Shown in pieces: positions 34,207 through 41,935 of a stretch of 64,000 nucleotides of DNA. Location of the stretch: positions 434,001-498,000 of the forward strand of contig CP107199.1 in the NCBI GenBank assembly GCA_025758065.1. Direction: 5' to 3'. Made by a program: the position numbers and the translations under genes. How positions within the stretch are numbered: the stretch's first letter is position 1; every line of letters starts with the position of its first letter. The notes beneath the pieces were generated by a model. That model did no database searches and was not told the origin of the DNA. It saw only the letters and a list, made by a program, of their open reading frames with translations. The stretch is from Lachnospiraceae bacterium (GTDB lineage: Bacteria > Bacillota > Clostridia > Lachnospirales > Lachnospiraceae).

Positions 34207-34655
34207 ATCAGGATCTTATCTCTGTCATTTCAGCATTTTTCGGTTCTCTGGGATTTTCTATCATCTATAACATCAGAGGACTGCGGATCTGGATCCCGGC
34301 AATTGGAGGTGCTGTTTTCTGGGCTGTGTATCTGATATTCCTTCACTTTATAAATAATGAATTTTTAGGTTTTTTCTTTGTGGCGATCCTGATCACAATT
34401 TATTCAGAAATATGGGCAAGAATATTAAAAACCCCTTCCACCGTTATTTTAATGCCCACAGTTATCCCACTAATCCCCGGCGGATCACTATACTATGCAA
34501 TGGATGCCGCTCTCCGGCATGATATGCCGCAATTTTTCTTAAAAGCCCAGGCTGCTGTCGGACTTGCTGTAGCACTTGCAGCAGGTATCATGGCCGTAAC
34601 CTCCATGCAGCATTTAATATCGGCGCTTTTAAAAATGATTAAACCAGCCCAATGA
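34203..34655 (+). CDS. Threonine/serine exporter, ThrE C-terminal-type subunit (DUF3815)
   Basis: 150 residues with four to five membrane helices and the family block TVILMPTVIPLIPGGSLYYAM. It pairs with the preceding gene to form the complete exporter, shown by the ATGA overlap. Export of excess threonine or serine out of the cell is the expected role. Confidence 0.88.
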   Translation: MNQDLISVISAFFGSLGFSIIYNIRGLRIWIPAIGGAVFWAVYLIFLHFINNEFLGFFFVAILITIYSEIWARILKTPSTVILMPTVIPLIPGGSLYYAMDAALRHDMPQFFLKAQAAVGLAVALAAGIMAVTSMQHLISALLKMIKPAQ

Positions 34656-34693
34656 CCGGAAAATTACCGGAAAAACGGCCGCAAAGATAAGTG

Positions 34694-34716
34694 CAGGAAA
34701 GACTCCGGGAGTACAT
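34694..34716. repeat. Dispersed repeat arm (CGGAGTCTTTC family)
   Basis: CAGGAAAGACTCCGGGAGTA is a variant of the arm found at 56735-56848, 55616-55662 and 38082-38100. Confidence 0.45.
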
Positions 34717-34729
34717 CTATCTAAAAAAA

Positions 34730-34759
34730 GAGAACCAGCCGCCGCAGCTGCCGGTTCTC
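34730..34759 (-). terminator. Strong terminator, minus strand
   Basis: GAGAACC pairs with GGTTCTC with further GC pairing inside, followed on the minus strand by CTTTTTTT. Probably ends the transcript from the aconitase region. Confidence 0.8.
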
Positions 34760-34765
34760 CCCTGA

Positions 34766-34850
34766 TCATTTTACTTTTCTTTTCAGGATCACCATGGCTA
34801 AGAGGATCAATCCACTAAATATCAAATTTGCCATTGCTACCTTCGTCTCT
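34766..34850 (-). pseudogene. Possible remnant of a membrane-anchored surface protein
   Basis: Open to a TGA at 34766: TKVAMANLIFSGLILLAMVI followed by LKRKVK, a hydrophobic helix with a basic tail as in sortase-anchored proteins. The preceding residues (PIRLE) are only a faint echo of LPxTG, and a stop lies just upstream. Nothing more of the gene remains. Confidence 0.3.
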
Positions 34851-34990
34851 AAACGAATAGGCTAATATCCACACATTAGACAGTGTGATATCCATTTCTT
34901 TTAATGTACTTAATGCGACACGATAAAATAAAGGGCATTGATACATTTGTATCTAAATTACTATTATCATACCTCATTGATAAGCATTTA

Positions 34991-36952
34991 TCAAATATTC
35001 CCCTGCTTTACCAGTTCCTTCTTCAGATACCGCAACTGGCCTCCGCAGAGCACTACTTCCAGTTCATTATCTGTCAGGTCTAGCTTTGTCTTAAAAATAA
35101 AGCCTTTTGTCACATCTTTGACTACTACTCTCCTTGTTGGGATCTGGTCCAGGAAATTTTCAATCTCCAGTTCATCTCTCAGATCAACTTTTTCATAATC
35201 TGCCGGATCCTCAAAAAGCATTGGCACGATGCCGTGGTTTACCAGATTTCCCTTGTGGATACGGGCAATGCTCTTTGCGATCACACATTTTATACCCAGA
35301 TACATTGGATTAATGGCTGCATGCTCTCTGGAAGAGCCCTGACCATAGTTTTCACCACCGATAATGATACTGGATCCCATTTCTCTTGCTCTTTCAGAAA
35401 ACTCAGGATCATATCTGTAGTAGCAGTATTTGGACATCAGCGGGATATTGGAACGCATGCTGGAAAATTCCGCGCTGGCCGGTGTTATATCGTCAGTGGA
35501 AATGTTATCGCCGCCTTTTAAGCTTACCGGCACTTTTAAGTGCTGAACCGGTACTTCCGGAACCGGCAGGAACTTGATATTTGGTCCACGGACAATTTCT
35601 ACCTTCTTTGCTTTCTCTTCTGGAAGAGGTTTGATGATCAGGTTGTCATTGATCTCATACTCTTCTTTTTCATGAACTTCTGCCAGAATATCGATCTGAT
35701 CTCCTAAAATATCTGCTGCTGATGCAAAAGTACCCATAATAGCAGTGGCGGCTGCGCTTTCCGGGCTTACCAGATAGATCTTGGCATTTGGATTTCCTGC
35801 ACGACCCTTAAAATTACGGTTAGAAGTACGCACTGCAATTCCTTCTGTAGCCGGTGTCTGGCCAATGGCTCAGCATGGTCCACAGGCAATCTCCAATATA
35901 CACACACCTGCATCCATAAGCATTCCCAGATAGCCATCTTCCATCAGTGCCTTATAGGTCTGTCTGGAGGCAATGGCACAGGTACAGCTTATATTATCAT
36001 TTACCTTATGTCCTTTAAATACCAGGGCTGCCTTTGCAATATCTGCATAGCTTGCATTAGTACAGCTGCCGATAAATACCTGCTGAACAGGAAGTTTTTC
36101 TACCTCGGACAGTGGTTTTACATTGTCCGGCTGATGAGGACATGCCACTAATGGCTGTAAGGAACTAAGATCCAGGTCGATCACTTCGTCATATTCTGCG
36201 TCCTCATCCGCAAGCAGCTCTCTGTACTCATCTTCTCTTTTCTGGGACTTCATGAATTTACGTACCTGTTCATCTGCCGGGAAAATGGACGTGGTTGCAC
36301 CCAATTCTGCCCCCATATTTGTAATAGTCGCTCTCTGAGGTACTTCCAGAGTTGCTGCACCAGGACCTGCATATTCGTATACATTTCCAAGACCGCCTTT
36401 AATGGTCACACGGCGCAGCATCTCTAAAATTACCTCTTTTGCGTTGACACCTGGCTTTAAAGCGCCGGTCAGGTTAACTTTGATCACTCTCGGCATTTTC
36501 AGACGCATAGGAACGCCGGTCATGGCAGTAGCAACATCCATACCTCCTACACCGATACACAGCATACCAATAGAACCGCCGTGAGGTGTATGGCTGTCAC
36601 CTCCCATGCTTACCTTTCCAGGAGCGCCGAAGCGTGATACCTGGACTGCATGACAGATACCGTTTCCAGGTCTGGAAACATGAACACCGAAATGCTCAGC
36701 TGCAGACTGTAAGTAAATATGGTCATCCGGAGTCTTATGATCTACATAAAGAAGATTATGATCCAGATAGCTTACACTGCATTCTGTGCGGATCCGGTCC
36801 AGGCCAATGGCTTCAAATGCCAGATATGTCATAACTGCGTTAATATCATGTGTCAGTGTCTGATCTACTTTTATAAAAACTTCTTCTCCGGCTTTCATGC
36901 TTCCGGATACATAGTGAGCTTCAATGATTTTTCTTGTAAGTGATTTTCCCAT
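34991..36952 (-). pseudogene. Aconitase-family hydratase interrupted by one in-frame UGA
   Basis: A 653-codon frame homologous to aconitate hydratase, which isomerises citrate to isocitrate with a [4Fe-4S] cluster. The N-terminal part (from 36952) includes VSMGGDSHTPHGGSIGML and the first cluster Cys in VFIGSCTNASYADI. The last two cluster Cys are in EIACGPC, and the next codon (35870-35872) is TGA. The frame then continues without any other fault as AIGQTPATEGIAVRTSNRNF and the swivel domain (GENYGQGSSREHAA) to 34991. Relatives have Ile, Val or Leu where the UGA is. Recent nonsense mutation, sequencing error, or recoding are the options; two truncated proteins would lack activity. Confidence 0.85.
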
Positions 36953-37000
36953 AATGTTCTGTCTCCTGGAATTTAAGTATCTACATAATCATTTCTTTAA

Positions 37001-38059
37001 CTACTGTTTCCGCTGATCCTCTGCCGGGTTGTCTTTTTCTCCTCCCTGCATATGATCATGATCCTGCAGTTTAACCTGAGATACCTCTGTATCTGCCTTT
37101 CTGCCGATTCTTATTTTTCCAGATTTCCGTTTCCTGAAAGTTTTCCGGAGCTTCCACACCAGGCACCCGATCACTGCTCCGATCACTGCTGCTGTTATCC
37201 AGAACGGGCTGGTAATGATCACACAGATTCCAAAGTTTTTCACTCCTTCTGCCAACCGCCTTCCATTATCTGACAATCCCTTTAAAATCTGCTCTCCAGC
37301 AGATTCCGGAACAGCCTCGGTATACCGCTTCACTTCGTTAATATTTAACGTCACCTGACTGTACTCGATCTGGTTGTCATAGAGACGCAGCTGGGATTCG
37401 TAAGATTCCAGTTCATAACGGATATCTGACAGCCGCTCTTCTAATGCGATGATGCTATCCATGGAGTCTGCCTTTTCAAGCAGTACCCACAAACGGTCCT
37501 GTTCAATCTTTAATGTCTTTTTGCGGCTCTCGATGTCACTGTACTGCAGTGTCACATCCTTGGTGCTTTCTGACCTTCTAACTACGTTTCCTGCTGACTC
37601 CACACCATTTAAGAATTCATCCAACCGGTCCTTGGGCACACGTACGGTCAGATCAGCCCAGCGCATCATAGGATTGCCCTGCCAGTCTAATTGATTGCCA
37701 GAAACATTTTCATTTTCAATATATCCGCCGAACTGCCTGATCTGTGTTTTCAAAGCTGTCATTAACTGCTCAAACTGCTCAGTCTCAACGTCCATGCTGG
37801 CAGTTCTGATCAGCTTTCGGCCTGTTTCTACTGTTGCCATATTCTCTGTTCCTGAGGCTGCGCCTGCTGCTGTCTCCACAAAAGCTGATGCCCCTTCCCC
37901 GGACATCTCCCCCTTCTCATTCTCCACATCCATGGCAGCAGCTGCTGTCTCCATGATATACCCGTTATTGATGCTGTTTTTAGAACCGCTTGCGGCTCCA
38001 CACCCTGAAATGACTGCCACTACTCCGGCAATTGCAATACCACGCCAATACTTCCTCAT
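37001..38059 (-). CDS. DUF4349 lipoprotein
   Basis: 352 residues. Signal peptide and lipobox ISGC (residues about 17-20), a low-complexity Ala/Glu linker, then the DUF4349 domain from about 85 with RKLIRTASMDVETEQFEQLM and a long coiled coil (KTLKIEQDRLWVLLEKADSM ... ALEERLSDIRYELESYESQL). A membrane helix near residues 270-295 and a basic cytoplasmic tail complete it. Function unknown; the domain is thought to act at the cell envelope. Its 3' neighbour is the aconitase gene. Confidence 0.88.
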   Translation of the reverse strand: MRKYWRGIAIAGVVAVISGCGAASGSKNSINNGYIMETAAAAMDVENEKGEMSGEGASAFVETAAGAASGTENMATVETGRKLIRTASMDVETEQFEQLMTALKTQIRQFGGYIENENVSGNQLDWQGNPMMRWADLTVRVPKDRLDEFLNGVESAGNVVRRSESTKDVTLQYSDIESRKKTLKIEQDRLWVLLEKADSMDSIIALEERLSDIRYELESYESQLRLYDNQIEYSQVTLNINEVKRYTEAVPESAGEQILKGLSDNGRRLAEGVKNFGICVIITSPFWITAAVIGAVIGCLVWKLRKTFRKRKSGKIRIGRKADTEVSQVKLQDHDHMQGGEKDNPAEDQRKQ

Positions 38060-38081
38060 AATTTTCCTCCTTCCATGTCTA

Positions 38082-38100
38082 ATGTTCTCCCGGAATCTTT
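38082..38100. repeat. Dispersed repeat arm (CGGAATCTTT family)
   Basis: ATGTTCTCCCGGAATCTTT matches the right arm of the palindrome at 56735-56848. Confidence 0.5.
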
Positions 38101-38326
38101 TTTCATTTCAAAAAATAATCTGATTTTTTACCACGCTGCCTTCCTTGTATTTTCAGTATATCAGATTTCTTCCCGTCAAACCTGTCTTTTCCCTTAACTT
38201 TGTGCAAAGATTCTCTTTCAGACAATACAGTAAAGTCCCCTCCTGTCCCGATATTTTTGCAAAACGTCTATCCCCGCTTTCTAAAACAATCAAGCTATGG
38301 TAAAATTCATTAGTGAAGTATCATAT

Positions 38327-38623
38327 TCAGAGCAAACAAAAAGAGCAGCTCTGAAATATAACAGAGTTGCTCTGAATGTGATTCTTCAGAATTGTACCAA
38401 GACGCGGACTGACAGCCGATATCTGTATGGGAGAAGTATTCTTTTTCTCTGGTACAAAAGGATGTGATCTTTCGCTGTTAATAGGAAGTTGTGAGGGATC
38501 CCATGGTTTATGGAGAACGTATAAGGTGAAAAAGCGAAGCTGGGAAATGCAGGCATTGATCGTGCGGTCAGAGAGCTGTCTTTCTTCTTTTATCCAGTAG
38601 ATAAACTGACGCAGATCGTCCAT
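38327..38623 (-). pseudogene. Tyrosine recombinase N-terminal fragment
   Basis: 98 codons. The first 55 residues (DLRQFIYWIKEERQLSDRTI, SQLRFFTLYVLHKPWDPSQLP) match the SAM-like core-binding domain of phage-type integrases. The rest becomes unrelated (ending QSCSFCLL) and the catalytic domain is absent. It marks the left border of an accessory patch. Confidence 0.7.
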
Positions 38624-38740
38624 AATAAACCTCCAGTAAATAAATGTGAAAGAAAAAAAATATTATTTCCCAGGGGGGCGGACGACAGGTTTTTTTTAAA
38701 TGTAGTTGTTGAGTTTGAAAATCCGTGTTAAAGTAATCAT

Positions 38741-38820
38741 AGCAGTTTTTGTATATGTGTATGGTTGCGTTAGGGGTAATTCAACAATACTACATATATT
38801 TAAAAACTGCTATTTTTTTT
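38741..38820 (+). terminator. Long terminator-like hairpin
   Basis: AGCAGTTTTTGTATATGTGT pairs imperfectly with ACATATATTTAAAAACTGCT and is followed by ATTTTTTTT. It precedes the small membrane protein at 38918. A second inverted repeat, TTGTAC...GTACAA around GCTAGC blocks, follows at about 38842-38883 and could be an operator. Confidence 0.6.
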
Positions 38821-38917
38821 ATAAAAAAGTAGTGACTTTATTGTACTTATGGCTAGCCGTCGCGCTAGCGACTTGGTACAATTTGTATAGAATATTTTGT
38901 TAAAAGGGGGATTGGGT

Positions 38918-39073
38918 ATGCGGGCAGATGATTTTGGATGGTTAGTAGGTGGTTTTTTCACGATTGTTTTGCCGTGGTATTTTAAAAACAAAAAGCAGAA
39001 TGAGGAAACAAAACGAAAGATGAAAGAGTATGAGCTTCTGTGGCAAGAAAAAAATAAACATAATCATAAGTAA
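38918..39073 (+). CDS. Small membrane protein, 51 aa
   Basis: One membrane helix (FGWLVGGFFTIVLPWYF) followed by a strongly charged helix (KNKKQNEETKRKMKEYELLW). AAAAGGGGG lies 7 bp before the ATG. Similar single-helix proteins with charged tails are frequent in prophage and accessory regions and are often of unknown role. Together with the next small gene it may form a pair. A link to the nearby nuclease gene, for example as a membrane immunity factor, is speculation. Confidence 0.6.
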   Translation: MRADDFGWLVGGFFTIVLPWYFKNKKQNEETKRKMKEYELLWQEKNKHNHK

Positions 39074-39116
39074 TTAGCGAAAGCACTGTTTAGTGGTACT
39101 GAATAGGAGGTTTGGA

Positions 39117-39343
39117 ATGTTAATTTTTTTCTTATAATATGTTCAATTGTATATCTGATCTATAATAATAGCAAAAATAATAGGTCAATCGGGATTAGAG
39201 ATTGGGAAAAGTATAACTATTTTAAGTACCATTTACATACGTCGGACGAAGAAATGAGACAACTCTTAAATGCAGGATTTTTCACAGATCAGAAGGCAAC
39301 ACAAGATTTTTATAAACGTTATCCGAATTGGCCGAAGAAGTAA
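39117..39343 (+). pseudogene. Small membrane protein broken in a T7 run
   Basis: GGAGG precedes ATG at 39117. The frame stops after six codons, but one extra T in the run 39124-39130 would give MLIFFLIICSIVYLIYNNSK and a charged domain with GIRDWEKYNYFKYHLHTSDE and QDFYKRYPNWPKK to the TAA at 39341-39343. The long intact second part suggests a recent lesion, slippage-based switching, or a base-calling error. It overlaps the end of the convergent nuclease gene. Confidence 0.6.
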
Positions 39344-40019
39344 TGGAACTGTTGGCATAATTGGCATAAATTGGAGAGATAAAAGCCAAGAGTTTTACTC
39401 TTGGCTTTCGAAATAGTACATGGATTTTATTTGTATGAAGAACTTCTAATAGTTCATTCACGATATCATCGGATATTTTTTCCTTTAGGAGCCAGTATGT
39501 TGATATTCCACTAACTACGGTTTTTTTGCGGAAATAAGAAACAACAACATAATTGTCGGATTCTTCTCTCTTGCGAAGAAATACGTATACGTTTGCCTTT
39601 ATCTCATTACAATAAGCTTCAATGAAGTAATCTGCCCGTATCTGGCTTCCATAAGGCTGTAATTTGAAAATTCTCATAAAATTACTAGTGTCTAAGCATT
39701 GCTCAATAAAACGCATGTCGGACACTCTTTCACGGACACTTCCGGAAGTGGGAGAAATTTCTTTATATTTTCTACTTTCATTTAATTTTGTATCTGTGAT
39801 TTCTGGAAAATCACTTCGTAAAATAGCGTCCATCGTCTTTATGAGGTTATTTTCAATTACGATATCCGTTATGTGATGAAGGCCAGCTGCATGTCTAAAG
39901 TCTGCAAGGCAAAAGTTAAGAGTGATATCATGTTTTTTTCGATTTTGGACAAACACAAAATGGTATTTTGTATTTTCTAATTTTTTGAAATTATTTGCAC
40001 ATTCGTAAATGATATCCAT
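39282..40019 (-). CDS. PBECR4-like nuclease-domain protein
   Basis: 245 residues. The motif pattern TKYHFVFVQNRKKHDITLNF, then LADFRHAAGLHHITDIVIEN, resembles the PBECR4 domain (phage-barnase-EndoU-colicin-RelE-like nuclease). Such domains occur as toxins or in phage proteins and are predicted RNases. AGGAG precedes the ATG. The C-terminal 40 residues (after LFRKPRVKLLAF) are read through a strong terminator hairpin at 39382-39408 and are rich in Ser/Asn, so the natural stop may have been lost. Family assignment is from memory. Confidence 0.6.
   Translation of the reverse strand: MDIIYECANNFKKLENTKYHFVFVQNRKKHDITLNFCLADFRHAAGLHHITDIVIENNLIKTMDAILRSDFPEITDTKLNESRKYKEISPTSGSVRERVSDMRFIEQCLDTSNFMRIFKLQPYGSQIRADYFIEAYCNEIKANVYVFLRKREESDNYVVVSYFRKKTVVSGISTYWLLKEKISDDIVNELLEVLHTNKIHVLFRKPRVKLLAFISPIYANYANSSITSSANSDNVYKNLVLPSDL
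39382..39408. terminator. Terminator hairpin inside the 3' end of the nuclease ORF
   Basis: AAAGCCAAGAGT pairs perfectly with ACTCTTGGCTTT around a 3-nt loop. It lies between the two convergent genes but within the longer minus-strand frame. Confidence 0.7.
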
Positions 40020-40039
40020 ACAGCTCCTACAACGACAAA

Positions 40040-40065
40040 AGCCTTACAGATACATCTGCAAGGCT
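40040..40065 (-). terminator. Hairpin upstream of the nuclease gene
   Basis: AGCCTTACAGAT pairs with ATCTGCAAGGCT, with a T-rich tail on the minus strand. It lies 21 bp before the nuclease start codon and could be a terminator or attenuator. Confidence 0.55.
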
Positions 40066-40440
40066 CCATTTTCTTCTGTAAAACAACTTTCTTTCGCTTC
40101 TTGCGAGGCTAGATGGATTATGGTAAGTTGCCACCTTTCTCGAACCTCCACAGTCACCGCATTCCACCACGGGTTCTGCTTCAAAGGTATGAATGCATTT
40201 GATGAGTGTGCGTCTCAGAAGGTATCCCTTCATATATTATATTACGATATTTACTTGAAATTGTCAATATTTACATTGGTTTTTCAGGGATTTCGCTTTT
40301 AGCACTGTATATTTATAAATAGTGCCCCTCTCACGCTTATTTTCTCTTTTGCTTCCTGAATAGCTGAATGCGCACAAAATCCCCCCTTAGTTAAATTTAG
40401 CTCATTTCAAAGCGCCTGTTTTTATTTTCCCACTGACAGA

Positions 40441-41557
40441 CTATCCGCCCTTTTCATACAAGATACTTTTTACTTTTTCCAACAATAGCTCATCACAAAA
40501 CTTCCGGTTCACACTTTTTCGGCTGATTCCACTTTCTTTAAATCCTTGAATACGGCGATACAGGTATAATTCTCTCATGTTGAAGCCGATGATCATCAGA
40601 TCAAATATTACTTCTGTTGCTGCATGGCAATAGCAATGTTTTGCGTGATAATACGTTTTCAACTGGTGGAATCCATTCTCTTCTATATACCATCTTCGGT
40701 TCATCATCTCCCATAAAACCCGAGGTTCCCCTTGATCCAGAGTCGTTACCAGCCACATCCGGCGTTCGTTTTCTTTCCAGCTTTCATGATATCGGATCAC
40801 ACGAAGCTTATGGGGACTATTATCTCCCCTCATCCTGCTTAAACAGGCTTTCCGCATCCTGAAACAGTTCCCTTCGTTCATCTTTTAGTCGGATCACCGC
40901 ATCCAGTCCACACTCTTTTATCGTATTGATAAATGGGGCATTCAGATACAGCGCATCTGCTACGATCACATCTGCGAAATGTCCGTGTCTTTCCTTCAGA
41001 CGTCTGATCAGCTTTTTTCCTCCTGTCAGTTCGCCTTCATCTTTTTCCGCTCCGTCCCTCGGTTTTAACATTTCCTGGCCCAGGATTACATGTGGCGTTT
41101 TTCCTACTGTCATACAGACCACGCTCCGGTGGAAATATTCTGTTTCACCTGCACGGTTTTTCCGGCTAAGGCAGTCCGAACAGGACTTTTTTGTGCTGTT
41201 GAACAATTCCACTCCATCGATACCGGCTACAACATATCCACCTATAGTCCCTTCCCGAAATACACGGTTGCTTTTTATGATATCGATCGTCTGGTCGTGG
41301 ATCTCACGGATCTCATCTGGATCTATCTGGGTAAGAAGGTCACGGACTGCATCAATTTTAGGTATCTTTCCATGTATGCAGTTTTTCAATCGTTTTCCCA
41401 TACTTTCAGGCGCAGAAAAAACTGTGTGAAAACTCTCATACTGCAGCATCAGAAAGAGCAGTGCCGGCATGACGATATTAAACAATGGGATCGATCTTCT
41501 TTTTCTTTTGTCCGATAACCCCTTGATTTTCTCCGGGATTTTATATACACTTTTCAT
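40441..41557 (-). pseudogene. DDE transposase (IS4-like), frameshifted
   Basis: Two overlapping pieces. The first (41557 to 40820) has GIDGVELFNSTKKSCSDCLS with the first Asp and FADVIVADALYLNAPF with the second. The second (to 40441) has RRWYIEENGFHQLKTYYHAK with the catalytic Glu. The frame breaks near 40840, after LFKQDE in one frame and at LSRMRGDNS in the other. The inverted repeats are intact, so the element could be mobilised in trans. Family named only as IS4-like. Confidence 0.85.
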
Positions 41558-41702
41558 ATAAGTTAGCAGCTTCTTTAATGCTAATTTTTCATTAAGGACA
41601 CCTTCTTTCGTGTTGTTTTGTGGATAACATAATTATACAATAAAAGGTGTCCTTTTTGATTGCTTATGCAGAAAAAACAGTAACTTTTTATTCAATATGA
41701 GA

Positions 41703-41749
41703 ATTCCCCGTTCTGCCAGATGGATCCCTGGCAAAACGGGGAACTTTTT
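41703..41749 (+). terminator. Terminator at the right end of the IS
   Basis: TTCCCCGTT.TGCCAG pairs with CTGGCA.AACGGGGAA, followed by CTTTTTAT on the plus strand. Confidence 0.7.
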
Positions 41750-41797
41750 ATCTTAAAAGCGAAATCCCTGCCTTATAATAAGCATCCTCGCGGAGCA

Positions 41798-41881
41798 TTT
41801 TTTGTATAATAGGACGCAATTTCCTATTATACAAAAAAGTGCCACAGAACTTCTGGATTTCCCTTACCATTCTGTGGCACT
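41798..41881 (-). terminator. Overlapping hairpins behind the alpha-glucoside PTS gene
   Basis: AGTGCCACAGAA/TTCTGTGGCACT (41838-41881) forms a terminator whose minus-strand tail is TTTTTT. It overlaps a perfect 17-bp inverted repeat TTTTTTGTATAATAGGA (41798-41814 with 41822-41838). The latter contains TATAAT on one strand and may be an IS-end relic. Confidence 0.65.
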
Positions 41882-41935
41882 TTCTAATTCAAATTATACA
41901 ACCCTCAAACTGTCATTAACCTTTTAGTACTTAAT

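Larger units (their letters stand above)
40285..41770 (-). mobile_element. IS element with 17-bp inverted repeats, about 1486 bp
   Basis: CAGGGATTTCGCTTTTA at 40285-40301 is perfectly inverted at 41754-41770. Between them is a frameshifted DDE transposase gene. No target duplication is obvious. A strong hairpin with T-tail at the right end would stop transcription from entering. Confidence 0.85.

Noticed and set aside
38706..38903. 65-aa hydrophobic plus-strand ORF
   Set aside because: It spans the long terminator-like hairpin and a second inverted repeat, and has no ribosome binding site.
40027..40233. Possible 68-aa zinc-ribbon protein (CGDCGGSRKV) upstream of the nuclease gene
   Set aside because: Only one CxxC pair, no clear ribosome binding site, and the frame passes through a terminator-like hairpin. 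Left out, although a small regulatory ORF is not excluded.
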